The notes under the pieces: generated by a model
What the model saw: the letters and a program-made list of their open reading frames with translations, nothing else
Databases searched by the model: none
What the model was told of the DNA's origin: nothing
Part shown: piece after piece, positions 37,449 to 46,957 of the stretch
How the letters are laid out: every line of letters starts with the position of its first letter
How positions within the stretch are numbered: the stretch's first letter is position 1
Made by a program: the position numbers and the translations under genes
NCBI RefSeq assembly: GCF_030269445.1
Contig: NZ_BSTJ01000013.1
Location: 161,454 to 225,453, forward strand
Length of the DNA: 64,000 bases
From: Actinoallomurus iriomotensis
GTDB taxonomy: Bacteria > Actinomycetota > Actinomycetes > Streptosporangiales > Streptosporangiaceae
Direction: 5' to 3'

Positions 37449-38678
37449 TCACTCGATGAGCGGGGGAGCGATATCGCCGTCTTCCGCGCCCCAGGCCTCC
37501 TTGTCCTCGTACGCCCAGACCACGCGGTCACGGTCCTTCTTCTTCGAGTCAGGCCCGGCGGCGGGCATGAAGGGGATCGGCGATGTTCCCCGGGCGGCGG
37601 CGTCGCGCACGGCGGCGGCCTCCGCGTTCTCCGCGGCGGTGGGAAGGCCGTCGGACCGGCCGCTGCGCATGATGGACGGGTTCGCTCCGGTGGGCGAACT
37701 CCCGGCGGAACCCTGGTGCGGCAGTGAACCGGACGGGCCGGCCACGTACGGGCCGGGTGTGTACGGGCTGCCCGTGTACGGGTTCTCGGCATACGGGCTG
37801 GGCGTGTACGGGGTGCCGCTCGCCAGGTCGGTGCCGCCCGTGGGGGAGACGCCGGGACTCGCGGTCTGGCCCAGCCCGGACAGGTCGGTCCCCTGGCCGG
37901 AGCCGGGGCCGGCCGCCGCACCGGTGCCCGGCGAGCGGGTCGGGTCGTAGCCGGCCGGGTCGTAGCCGGTCGGCAGGCCGGCGCTGGTGGAACCGGCGGG
38001 GAGCCCGGATCCGCTGAGGGTGGTGCCGGTGCCGTCACCGTCACCGTCGGGCGGCGGGTTCTTCGTCTTGGGCGGCGGGGTGGTCTTGGTGGCCGGCGGC
38101 AGGTCGACGAAGAGCTGGCCGGGGATGGAGGCGTACGTGCCCTGCGTCTTCTTCACGTGCTCGCTCAGGAGGTGCTGGGCGCCCAGCTTCTTGTCGTGGT
38201 TCGGATCGAACTTCGGAATGACCTGGGGCCCTGAGTCGCCCCAGCCGTGCGGCTCCTCATGCTCGGAACTGGTCTTACCGCTTTTATATGCGTTGGCCTC
38301 TCCGTGCGGCCCATGCACGATTTGTTTCTTGAAGTCGGCCAAGGTCACCTTGCCGTGATGCTCGATGGGCTTGCCGACCGTGTCGCACGCCTGGCTTATC
38401 GCCTGCGCGGCCTGGTAGAGCTGTGCGAGTTGACGCTGCGCGAGGACGGATCCCGACCCGTCACTCCACTCGTCGTGGATCTTGCCGGCGATCCTCTTAA
38501 TGAAAGAGGCGATTCTGTCGTAGCTGCCGGCGGCCTTCGTGTACGCCTGGCCGACTCTTTCCACCTTGTCCGGCCGGGTCTGGCTGGCGAAATTATAGAT
38601 GGAGGTCGAATCCCAGAGGTCCGAGTCGTCCGTGGGCTCTTTTTTCACCTTCAGATCGAAGGTTAGATAATCGCTCAT
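37449..38678 (-). CDS. WXG100/PPE-like type VII secretion substrate, larger partner
   Basis: A 409-residue protein. The first 170 residues are helical in the manner of ESX substrates (KVERVGQAYTKAAGSYDRIA, QLAQLYQAAQAISQACDTVG), including a W near EWSDGSG. After about residue 190 the protein becomes a proline-, glycine- and tyrosine-rich low-complexity tail with short repeats (SPYAENPYTGSPYTPGPYV). It then ends with a conserved-looking region, RDRVVWAYEDKEAWGAEDGD, and LIE. ATG 38678 follows GGAGA. It lies 27 bases downstream of a small helical gene on the same strand, forming an ESX-like pair. No secretion ATPase or membrane genes are in the window. The C-terminal 190 bases have a decayed copy at 42285-42473. 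Confidence 0.7.
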   Translation of the reverse strand: MSDYLTFDLKVKKEPTDDSDLWDSTSIYNFASQTRPDKVERVGQAYTKAAGSYDRIASFIKRIAGKIHDEWSDGSGSVLAQRQLAQLYQAAQAISQACDTVGKPIEHHGKVTLADFKKQIVHGPHGEANAYKSGKTSSEHEEPHGWGDSGPQVIPKFDPNHDKKLGAQHLLSEHVKKTQGTYASIPGQLFVDLPPATKTTPPPKTKNPPPDGDGDGTGTTLSGSGLPAGSTSAGLPTGYDPAGYDPTRSPGTGAAAGPGSGQGTDLSGLGQTASPGVSPTGGTDLASGTPYTPSPYAENPYTGSPYTPGPYVAGPSGSLPHQGSAGSSPTGANPSIMRSGRSDGLPTAAENAEAAAVRDAAARGTSPIPFMPAAGPDSKKKDRDRVVWAYEDKEAWGAEDGDIAPPLIE

Positions 38679-38705
38679 CCTGTATCTCCGGAGCGGTGGG
38701 TCGTC

Positions 38706-39137
38706 TCAGATTTTCTTTAGGATGTCGAGCACGCTCTGCTTCGCGCTCTCTTCGGCGTCCGCGTAGGTGGTCGTTGACTGGAGCAGCCTGTTGAGGACGG
38801 CCTTGTAGGTATCGATGAACGTCGTGTGGGCGTTGGTTATCGAGGTGTTGGCCTGCGTCATGGTGTTGTAGAAGTCCTGGCCGGCCTCCCAGCCGCCGAC
38901 CTCGTTGCTACTGATGTTCGTCGTTTGTTTGAGGTGCTGGTGCGCCTCGTCTTTTCCGGTAACGAATTCTTCGAGGTATTTGGCGAGATCTCGCGTTAGA
39001 TCGAGTACCTCGTTGTGGGTGATGCTGAGACTTACCTTGTGTTCGAAATCCAAGGGTGGTTGCGCCCCGGGCCAGCGGTCGTACAGGTTGTTGCTCGGCA
39101 GGCCGTGCTGTGCTTTAGGTTCGTCGGACGTCCCCAT
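38706..39137 (-). CDS. Small ESX-like helical partner protein
   Basis: A 143-residue protein. ATG 39137 is chosen over the upstream ATG at 39167 because GGGGAGG lies 6 bases ahead of it. The body is a pair of long amphipathic helices: EVLDLTRDLAKYLEEFVTGK, and after a GGWEAGQDFY turn containing W, the helix NTMTQANTSITNAHTTFIDT, then AVLNRLLQSTTTYADAEES. The turn between two helices is the WXG100 layout. It is rich in T, N, Q and K and lower in GC than neighbours. It is the first gene of a two-gene operon with the larger substrate and is divergent from a membrane Ser/Thr kinase. Confidence 0.68.
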   Translation of the reverse strand: MGTSDEPKAQHGLPSNNLYDRWPGAQPPLDFEHKVSLSITHNEVLDLTRDLAKYLEEFVTGKDEAHQHLKQTTNISSNEVGGWEAGQDFYNTMTQANTSITNAHTTFIDTYKAVLNRLLQSTTTYADAEESAKQSVLDILKKI

Positions 39138-39363
39138 GTAGGGCCTCCCCGCGATTTCATCGGGCATTAGTCGGCTGACAGCCTAGGTCGCAGGTCGTGA
39201 TCCGTATCGCCAGTGCACGCACCGATACCCGCCAAAATGTGCACGATCTCCGGCCTGCGGTGATACCGCCGATCCGTGTACGCGCCGCTAGCATAAGAAC
39301 ACTGATGTCTGCATCCGCGCTGGTCGATGACGTCACCGCGGACACCGCCGTTGAGGAGTCACC

Positions 39364-40755
39364 GTGAGGCCCTTGGAGACGTCCGATCCGGCATCGATCG
39401 GGTCCTACCGGATCCTCGCCGAACTGGGCCGGGGTGGCATGGGCCGGGTGTTCCTCGGCAGTTCGCCGGACGGCCGGCTGGTCGCCGTGAAACAGGTGCG
39501 CGCCCAGTTCGCCGAGGATGACGGATTCCGCGCCAGGTTCCGGCGCGAGGTCGCGGCCTCGCGCAGGGTCTCCGGTGGGTACACGGCGGCGGTGATCGAC
39601 GCGGACCCGGACGCACAGGTCCCGTGGCTGGCGTCGGAGTTCGTGGTGGGGCCCTCGCTGCTTGAGGCGATCGAGGCGGTCGGTCCGCTTCCCGAGGCGT
39701 CGACGCTGCGTCTGGCCGCGGGCATGGCCGCCGCCCTGGCCGACGTTCACCGAGCCGGTCTCATGCACCGGGATCTCAAGCCGCCCAACGTCCTGCTCAC
39801 CGGCGACGGCGTCAGGGTGATCGACTTCGGCATCGCGCGGGCGGCCGACGAACCCGGCGGCACTCAGCTCACGCATACCGGGTGGCTGGTCGGCACGCCC
39901 TCCTACATGTCCCCGGAGCAGGCCGAGAGCCGGCCGCTCACGCCGGCCGGCGACATCTTCTCTCTCGGCTGTGTACTGGTCATGGCCTGCACCGGCGCCA
40001 GCCCGTTCGCCGCGCCGACGGCGGCGCAGACGCTCTACAGGATCGTCCACTCGCAGGCCGATCTCTCGTCGATCTCCGGCCGGTTGCGGGCGATCATCGG
40101 GCCCTGTCTCGCCAAGGACCCGGCCGACCGGCCGACGCCCGCCCGGCTACTGGAGTCGGTCGGCCGTATCGCCCCGTCCCTTCAGCCGTGGCCCGAGCCG
40201 ATCCATCAGCTGATCGCGGCTCAGCGTGCCGAGGTCGCCCGCTTCATCAAGGATCCGAAAGCTCCGTCCACCCTCGTCTTCCTCCCGCACGACGACGGCC
40301 GCTCGCCGGTCGACGCCCCGGAGGAACAGGCGCCTGGTCGGTCCGCCGGGCGGCGGTCCAACGCCCCGACCGCGATCGGCGCCGGAGCGGTCGTGCTCGT
40401 GGGCGTGCTGCTGGCGTTCATCCTGATGTTCTATGACAGCGGCGACGGGAGACACGCGGCCAACGCATCGGGCGCGTCCATGACCCCGAGTTCACCGTCT
40501 TCGAGCCCGCCATCGCCGACTCCATCCTCCAGCCGCCTCGGGAGCCTGGACCTCCAGGCCTGGTGCCGGCACGTCGGCCAAGGCGATCTCGTGCTGACCG
40601 CCAACAGCGTCTACGGCTGGCACTGCCACACGCCGAAGGGTGAGGACACCGACATCGACACGAACGCCGTGTGCCGGTACCAGTACGGTGACCCGAACGC
40701 GTCGTCGTCATTCACCGATGTCGACAATCCCTACAGCTGGTACTGCTTCAGTTGA
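39364..40755 (+). CDS. Receptor-type Ser/Thr protein kinase (PknB-like)
   Basis: A 463-residue kinase. Its domain spans residues 12-280: GRGGMGRVFLG loop, ATP lysine in AVKQV (K43), HRDLKPPN with D137, and DFG with D154, so all catalytic residues are present. A single membrane helix at about 337-356 (AIGAGAVVLVGVLLAFILMF) is followed by a Ser/Pro-rich stalk and an external domain of about 70 residues. That domain contains WCRHVGQGDLVLTANSVYGW and HCHTPKGEDTDIDTNAVCRY, with cysteines able to form disulfides. The start is a GTG at 39364. It is divergent from the ESX-like operon. The ligand and targets are unknown. Confidence 0.93.
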   Translation: MRPLETSDPASIGSYRILAELGRGGMGRVFLGSSPDGRLVAVKQVRAQFAEDDGFRARFRREVAASRRVSGGYTAAVIDADPDAQVPWLASEFVVGPSLLEAIEAVGPLPEASTLRLAAGMAAALADVHRAGLMHRDLKPPNVLLTGDGVRVIDFGIARAADEPGGTQLTHTGWLVGTPSYMSPEQAESRPLTPAGDIFSLGCVLVMACTGASPFAAPTAAQTLYRIVHSQADLSSISGRLRAIIGPCLAKDPADRPTPARLLESVGRIAPSLQPWPEPIHQLIAAQRAEVARFIKDPKAPSTLVFLPHDDGRSPVDAPEEQAPGRSAGRRSNAPTAIGAGAVVLVGVLLAFILMFYDSGDGRHAANASGASMTPSSPSSSPPSPTPSSSRLGSLDLQAWCRHVGQGDLVLTANSVYGWHCHTPKGEDTDIDTNAVCRYQYGDPNASSSFTDVDNPYSWYCFS

Positions 40756-40892
40756 AAAGAATGACCCGGTAACGGGAAATTCCTATTTGCGCGGATCTGT
40801 GCAGCGCTTTTCTTGGTCATTTCGCTTCCGGTGCGCCGATGTGGTTATTCTTGGTGGCGATCGCCCCAGGTCGAACCCCCCGGAGGCCCGCC

Positions 40893-41711
40893 ATGGTCGC
40901 GCAGAAAGAGCCGTACGAGTTCCCTGCCATCCTCGCTTTCGCCGGCGAATTAACGGCCTGGCGCATGCAGGCCGGAATGTCCAAGATCGAGCTCGCCGAG
41001 CGTCTCGGATATACCCCTCAGCTCATCGGACAGGTCGAAGCGGCCAAGAATCTTCCGTCGAAGCAGCTCGCCGAGGACCTCGACACGCTCTTCGAGACCA
41101 ACGGCGTGTTCCTCCGCCTCTGGAAGCTCATCAACGAGACCCGCCACCTCGCCGTACTGCCACGAGGCTTCTCTGAGTTCGTCGCCCGTGAAGCGGAAGC
41201 ATCGACCATGCACGTCTTCGAGCCCGGCATCATCACGGGACTCTTCCAGACGCCGGAGTATGCCTACGAGGTGATGAAGGCCGGTCGCGATCGCGAGGAG
41301 GCCGAGCAACTCGTCGGCAAGCGTGTGGAACGACAGAAGATTCTTGACCGGAAGCATCCGCCGCGCATCGTCGCGATCTTCGAGGAGATGGCTCTTCGGC
41401 GGATGCTCGGTGGCCGCAGCGTGATGAAGGCGCAGATCGAGCACCTCATCGATCTGGCAGAACGACACAACATCACGCTCCAGGTCGTTCCGGAAAGCGT
41501 GGGCTCCTACGCCGGGCTAATGGGAGCGTTCACGATTCTGGGTTTCGAAGACGGCCCTGACCTCGTATACGTCGAGCACATAGGCGGTCAGTTCATAACC
41601 GACGCACCGATCGTTCGCGAGTACGCGCTACGCTACGACTTGATCAGGGGAGCGGCGCTGTCCGCCGACCAAACCCTGAAATTGCTCCGCACGACGTTGG
41701 AGAGCCTATGA
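40893..41711 (+). CDS. Helix-turn-helix regulator with DUF5753 domain
   Basis: A 272-residue regulator of the type abundant in streptomycetes and relatives. The N-terminal HTH is WRMQAGMSKIELAERLGYTP followed by QLIGQVEAAKNLPSKQLAED, at about residues 22-70. The DUF5753 part runs to the end and includes VFEPGIITGLFQTPEYAYEV, RQKILDRKHPPRIVAIFEEM and LRRMLGGRSVMKAQIEHLID. The ATG at 40893 follows CGGAGG. Its stop overlaps the start of the DUF397 gene by 4 bases, the standard arrangement, and such pairs are thought to work like a Scr1/Scr2 antagonist pair. Confidence 0.92.
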   Translation: MVAQKEPYEFPAILAFAGELTAWRMQAGMSKIELAERLGYTPQLIGQVEAAKNLPSKQLAEDLDTLFETNGVFLRLWKLINETRHLAVLPRGFSEFVAREAEASTMHVFEPGIITGLFQTPEYAYEVMKAGRDREEAEQLVGKRVERQKILDRKHPPRIVAIFEEMALRRMLGGRSVMKAQIEHLIDLAERHNITLQVVPESVGSYAGLMGAFTILGFEDGPDLVYVEHIGGQFITDAPIVREYALRYDLIRGAALSADQTLKLLRTTLESL

Positions 41712-41857
41712 GTGACCAGTGGCGTAAGAGCAGCAGAAGCGGCACCACAGGCGGTCAGTGCGTTCAGGTCACGGTCTGGCGTAAGAGTAGCCGCAGCGGT
41801 AACACGGGTGGTCAGTGCGTGGAGGTCGCCGCGGTTCGGGCGACCGACTCCAAGTAG
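41708..41857 (+). CDS. DUF397 protein, truncated and with duplicated motif
   Basis: A 49-residue product. It contains the DUF397 signature twice in a row: WRKSSRSGTTGGQCVQV and WRKSSRSGNTGGQCVEV, then AAVRATDSK and a TAG. Normal DUF397 proteins have one copy and continue past the DSK with a segment of about 15-20 residues. Here that segment is missing and the sequence changes to a copy of another gene end right after the stop. The second signature could come from a slipped duplication inside the gene. It overlaps the upstream DUF5753 gene by ATGA, so the pairing is kept, but function may be lost or altered. Confidence 0.8.
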   Translation: MSDQWRKSSRSGTTGGQCVQVTVWRKSSRSGNTGGQCVEVAAVRATDSK

Positions 41858-41860
41858 GTC

Positions 41861-42077
41861 GGCTCACCGGCCCGGCCAGGACGGGTCCCGGCCGATGAAC
41901 CCCAGCAGCCTGGCCTGAGGGTCCGCGTCGGCGGGCACCTCGACCCGGGTGCCGTACTGGCCGGAGGCGCGGAGGGCCTCCTCCATCTGTTCCATGCCGC
42001 CGAGGAGCTGCGCGCAGAAGTCCTGGTCCAACCAGTCGTCCTGGCCGGTGGCCCGGGACAGATTCCAAGTGTGCATG
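41861..42077 (-). pseudogene. Copied 3' end of the maleylpyruvate-isomerase-like gene
   Basis: This 217-base segment is nearly identical, base for base, to 43637-43854, with only about seven differences. It covers the last 70 or so codons of the minus-strand gene at 43639, including its stop. No start or 5' part is present. It joins the DUF397 gene on one side and another copied segment on the other. Confidence 0.85.
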
Positions 42078-42089
42078 GAGCTGACGGGG

Positions 42090-42473
42090 CGGTGCGGTGT
42101 TCTCCGGCTGCGACCTGTGGAGGCTGAGCGGCGTCGAGAGCCTGCGCGACGTGACCGTACAGGCCGCCGACGCCAGGGCCTCGTGCAGACGTTCGCGGCG
42201 GCTCTGGGCATCACGATCGAGGAGTGAACACGGCGGGCTCCGGAGGAGATTCGCCCCCGGCGGCCATCCGCTGATCGCGTCACTCGATGAGTGGGGGAGC
42301 GATGTCGCCGTCTTCCGCGCCCCAGGCATCCTTGTCCTCGTACACCCAGACCACGCGCTCACGGTTCTTCTTCTCCGAGCCCTGCCCGGCGGCGCCGGGC
42401 ATGAAGGGGATCGACGACGTGCCCCGGGCGGCGGCGTTGCGCAGGGCGGCGGCCTCCGCGTTCTCCGCGGCGC
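42090..42473. pseudogene. Copied junction of pentapeptide and ESX-like gene ends
   Basis: This stretch matches 37273-37640 in the same order and orientation. The plus strand holds the last 135 bases of the pentapeptide gene with a frame disturbance near 42175. The minus strand holds the last 65 codons of the ESX-like gene, RVVWVYEDKDAWGAEDGD and LIE, with many synonymous differences. The ESX-like tail stays open to 42473 but has no start. An unrelated 20-base insert separates the two halves. Confidence 0.8.
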
Positions 42474-42475
42474 GG

Positions 42476-43426
42476 TCACATCACCGGCTGGCCGCGCCGC
42501 CTGAGTACGTCGCTGGGAAGGGCTGTGGCAAGCGCGGTAAGGGCTTGTACCGCGGTGTCGACACCGGGAGCGGTCAGCACCTCCCGCCGGCTCAGCGTGA
42601 GCACCCTGCCGACCACACTGAACTCGGTGATGTTCGCCTGTCTCGCGGTATCGCGCACCCGCGGCGTCATCAGTTCCTCGCCGAAGGCGGCCTCATGAAC
42701 GTATCGCGCCTGGCCGGAGGCATGGTCGATGGCGATCCGCACCTTGGGTAGATCCCGCACCGGAAGGCTCACCGTGATCTGGGTCCAGCGCGTGTAACGC
42801 TGGACCGCGATCGGCCATTCGCCCAGCCTTCCGGTCACGGTGCCGACCGGAGTACCGAGTTCGGCCTGCCCGGTAGGCATCTGGGCCGATGGTGGGCCGA
42901 GAACCCACCCCCGCTCTCGCGCGAGTAGGGCGAACGGATCCTGTTCAAGCGGTGGCGGAGTGGGCGTGGCGTTGTCGGCCGCGGTGGCCGGCGAGCCTTT
43001 ACGTCTCCGGCGACGTTCCCGGGTCGCCACGACGAAGGACAGTGCGCCGAAGATCACTGTCAGCGGTGCGGCCACCATCGATGTGATGGCAGCATGCCGA
43101 TTCGCTGTGCGTACCGAATCGTTGTGTCTCGCGACCATCTCGTCGTACGTGAACAGTCCACTGCCGTTGCCATTGAAATCCATAATGCTGCATTGATCCG
43201 TGCGAGCCATCACCACGCCATTGCATGTTGGGACGTAGTTCGGGTCCGGCTTCTTGCCCGGGAGCGCGCTGAGGGCGGTCACAACCACCCCGACGGCCGC
43301 GAGGACATAGAACACGCGTGCGGCCGTGTTTCGCGGAAAAAGGCCCCTGCGAGTCAACGCATTCGCGAGAGCGGACAGCTTACGTGCCAGGCCGTCGGCG
43401 AAACGACGCTCGAAGTTACCGGTCAT
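42476..43426 (-). CDS. Membrane protein of unknown function
   Basis: A 316-residue protein. A first membrane helix lies at about residues 38-56 (VFYVLAAVGVVVTALSALPG), a second at about 113-132 (ITSMVAAPLTVIFGALSFVV). The loop between has two cysteines and an acidic segment, and the second helix is followed by a basic ERRRRRRKG patch that places the long C-terminus in the cytoplasm. The C-terminal 150 residues form a mixed alpha/beta domain (GTVTGRLGEWPIAVQRYTRW, TQITVSLPVRDLPKVRIAID) of unrecognised family. It starts at an ATG at 43426. Its 3' end abuts the copied ESX-like tail. Confidence 0.72.
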   Translation of the reverse strand: MTGNFERRFADGLARKLSALANALTRRGLFPRNTAARVFYVLAAVGVVVTALSALPGKKPDPNYVPTCNGVVMARTDQCSIMDFNGNGSGLFTYDEMVARHNDSVRTANRHAAITSMVAAPLTVIFGALSFVVATRERRRRRKGSPATAADNATPTPPPLEQDPFALLARERGWVLGPPSAQMPTGQAELGTPVGTVTGRLGEWPIAVQRYTRWTQITVSLPVRDLPKVRIAIDHASGQARYVHEAAFGEELMTPRVRDTARQANITEFSVVGRVLTLSRREVLTAPGVDTAVQALTALATALPSDVLRRRGQPVM

Positions 43427-43638
43427 CGCAACAAATTATTTCGCACATCTGTCCAGCGTGCCCCCGGCATAACCCGCGTCCTTCCCTTCCCGGCCGTTCA
43501 ACGATATCCACCGGTGGGCCGGATTGAAGCGTGGTGCGCGAAATGGCGACAGTGGTGCGTGAAATGGCGACAACGCGGATGATCGCTCATTCGACGAGCG
43601 TGATCAAACGGGGCGGGAGGGCGAGAAGATCGAACGGC

Positions 43639-44211
43639 TCACCGCCCCGGCCAGGACGGGTCCCGGCCGATGAACCCCAGCAGCCTGGTCTGAGGGTCCG
43701 CGTCGGCGGGCACCTCGACCCGGGTGCCGTACTGGCCGGAGGCGCGGAGGGCCTCCTCCATCTGTTCCATGCCGCCGAGAAGCTGCGCGCAGAAGTCCTG
43801 GTCCAACCGGTCGTCCTGGCCGGTGGCCCGGGACAGGTCCCAGGTGTGCATGAACACGTCGGCGGTGTAGGACCGGTCGATCGCGGTCGCCAGCGGCAGG
43901 GCGCCGATGTGCGGGTTGGTGAGCTCCCGGTGCGCCGTCTCCGGATCGTCCAGCACCGCCTGCACGCCGTCGCAGTGCACCTGCCACGCGGCGATCGGGT
44001 CCTCGTCCACCGACGGTCCGTGGGGCAGTTCGAGGCCGGCGCCGGAGGCGAGAAACCCGGGGAGCCATTCGGTCAGGTGACGCACGACGTCGCGGGCGGT
44101 CCAGCCGGCGACCGGAGAGGGCGCGTCCCAGGACCGGGTGCCGCGGACCCGGGCGGTGAACAGCCCGGCGACCTGAAGGTGTCGCTCGGCCGGACGGTCA
44201 GACAGCGCCAT
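43639..44211 (-). CDS. Maleylpyruvate isomerase / TIGR03086-like metal-binding protein
   Basis: A 190-residue DinB-like four-helix protein. The family's metal site is seen as WTARDVVRHLTEWLPGFLAS (His near residue 45) and TADVFMHTWDLSRATGQDDR (His near residue 122). The final LLGFIGRDPSWP is typical. Members include mycothiol-dependent isomerases and uncharacterised relatives, so the reaction is open. It overlaps the SRPBCC gene upstream by 14 bases and is third in an ArsR/SRPBCC/isomerase operon. Its last 215 bases recur at 41861-42077. Confidence 0.85.
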   Translation of the reverse strand: MALSDRPAERHLQVAGLFTARVRGTRSWDAPSPVAGWTARDVVRHLTEWLPGFLASGAGLELPHGPSVDEDPIAAWQVHCDGVQAVLDDPETAHRELTNPHIGALPLATAIDRSYTADVFMHTWDLSRATGQDDRLDQDFCAQLLGGMEQMEEALRASGQYGTRVEVPADADPQTRLLGFIGRDPSWPGR

Positions 44212-44680
44212 CGGCGATCATCCTCTCCAGCTTGGCGTAACCCTCGTTGACGCCGAGCTCCATACCGCTGCGCAGCCATGCGTCGCGACTTTCGAAGCTG
44301 TCGACCAGCGACTGCGCCCGCAGCCGGGTACGGCCGTCGCCGAGGTCCTCGAACCACAACGTCTCCAGCGCGACTCCGTCGGGATCGCCGTCGAACGTGA
44401 AGGTCTGCACGATGCGGTCCGGCCGTACCTCGTGGAAGCAGCCGTGGAACCCGTACTCCACGCCGTCGTGCGCCGAGACGTACCGCCAGCTGCCGCCGGT
44501 ACGCGCGTCCCAGTGCTCGACCCGGGTGCTCGTGGCGTCGGGGCCCACCCACCGGGCGAACAACACCGGATCGGTGTGGGCGCGCACCAGCTGCTCGGGC
44601 GTTGCCGCGAAGTCACGAGTCGTCCGGATCACCGGCAGCCTCGGGTCCGCTTCGATGGTGGCCTCCTTGATGCCGGCCAT
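44198..44680 (-). CDS. SRPBCC domain protein (AHSA1 type)
   Basis: A 160-residue protein with the START-like fold. Marks are PVIRTTRDFAATPEQLVRAH, DPVLFARWVGPDATSTRVEH, GGSWRYVSAHDGVEYGFHGC, FTFDGDPDGVALETLWFED and ESRDAWLRSGMELGVNEGYA, the classic closing helix. ATG 44680 follows AGAGGAG. The first 68 bases overlap the 3' end of the ArsR gene in another frame. Such proteins may bind hydrophobic ligands, and those in ArsR operons are repeatedly paired with these regulators, but the ligand is not known. Confidence 0.9.
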   Translation of the reverse strand: MAGIKEATIEADPRLPVIRTTRDFAATPEQLVRAHTDPVLFARWVGPDATSTRVEHWDARTGGSWRYVSAHDGVEYGFHGCFHEVRPDRIVQTFTFDGDPDGVALETLWFEDLGDGRTRLRAQSLVDSFESRDAWLRSGMELGVNEGYAKLERMIADGAV

Positions 44681-45008
44681 GTTCGTCTCCTCTCATCTCC
44701 ACCAGAACGGCGTCGAGGCGGCGGTAGCGCTGCTCGACGCGGCTCCGGTGGCGTTCGATCCAGCTGTCCATCGAGTCGAGGGCCTGGACCTCCAGGCGCA
44801 CCGGCCGCGGCTGCCGCCCCGGCGGTCGGCTGACGAGCCCGGCGTCCTCGAGCACCCGCAGGTGTTTGTAGACGGCCTGCAGCGTCATCCGGTACGGCTC
44901 GGCCAACTGGCTCACGGTCGCGTCGCCCTCCGACAGCCGGGCCACCATGTCGCGCCGGGTCGGATCCGCGAGGGCGGCGAAGACCCGCGACAGCGTGTCC
45001 GTGGTCAT
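44613..45008 (-). CDS. ArsR family regulator
   Basis: A 131-residue winged-helix repressor. The fold is LSRVFAALADPTRRDMVARL, then VSQLAEPYRMTLQAVYKHLR as the recognition part, and VLEDAGLVSRPPGRQPRPVR as the wing. No metal-binding cysteine cluster is present, so it belongs to the SRPBCC-linked non-metal group. It opens the operon with the SRPBCC and isomerase-like genes and overlaps the SRPBCC start by 68 bases. Two operator-like repeats with arms TCAAC and GTTGA lie 11 and 58 bases upstream of its ATG, so it should repress itself. Confidence 0.92.
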   Translation of the reverse strand: MTTDTLSRVFAALADPTRRDMVARLSEGDATVSQLAEPYRMTLQAVYKHLRVLEDAGLVSRPPGRQPRPVRLEVQALDSMDSWIERHRSRVEQRYRRLDAVLVEMRGDEHGRHQGGHHRSGPEAAGDPDDS

Positions 45009-45018
45009 GCTCTCCCAG

Positions 45019-45081
45019 TTTCAACTCGATGGTTGAAAGGACCGTAGACCGTAGGCCGCCGCTCGTCAACCAGGTGGTTGA
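45019..45081. promoter_or_regulatory. Two ArsR-type operators upstream of the ArsR gene
   Basis: TTTCAAC-N6-GTTGAAA at 45019-45038 and TCAAC-N6-GTTGA at 45066-45081 are two copies of the same dyad, centred 45 bases apart. They flank the likely promoter of the minus-strand operon starting at 45008. Matching arm sequence and spacer make them good candidate operators for the adjacent regulator. Confidence 0.75.
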
Positions 45082-45447
45082 AAGGCGGTCGGTAACCGTC
45101 GCCTCGTGCGCGCATCGGCGACTCCCGGTGCGGGAAATGGCGCGCCGGGAGCCGGGCGACTTCCTCCCCTTCCGAGCAGCATCGTCGTGGCGCAGCACGC
45201 GACGTTCGCGGCGCCGGAGGTGACCGTGCGCCCCACCCGCCGCCGGCACCGCACGTCAACCTGACCGCAACCGCCCTGAGCGCCTGCGACCTGCTGAGTG
45301 ACGGTTGATCCGCGCGGTGTTCCCGCGAGTGCGGATCGTCTCGCGCGCCGTCCACGGCCGTACGACGACCGGGAACAGGCCGTTCCTGAACGACACGGTG
45401 GTCCCCGTGTTCGCCCGGACGGTGCTGGCCGGGACGGCCTGGCCCGC
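45082..45447. other. Intergenic region between ArsR operators and monooxygenase gene
   Basis: About 365 bases between the ArsR operon promoter and the 3' end of the monooxygenase gene. Open frames on both strands are shadow-like and no domain, hairpin or RNA gene was recognised. Confidence 0.4.
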
Positions 45448-46947
<1,500 letters not shown>

Positions 46948-46957
46948 CTATAGATTG

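Noticed and set aside
35075-38044. A 989-codon minus-strand open frame
   Set aside because: It covers the GntR, DUF1648 and pentapeptide genes in antisense and contains only low-complexity Pro/Arg and Arg/Gly text.
39147-39167. The upstream ATG at 39167 as start of the small ESX-like gene
   Set aside because: It has no ribosome binding site, while the ATG at 39137 has GGGGAGG at ideal distance.
40756-40892. A terminator after the receptor kinase
   Set aside because: Only a 4-base CCCG/CGGG stem is present, too weak to call.
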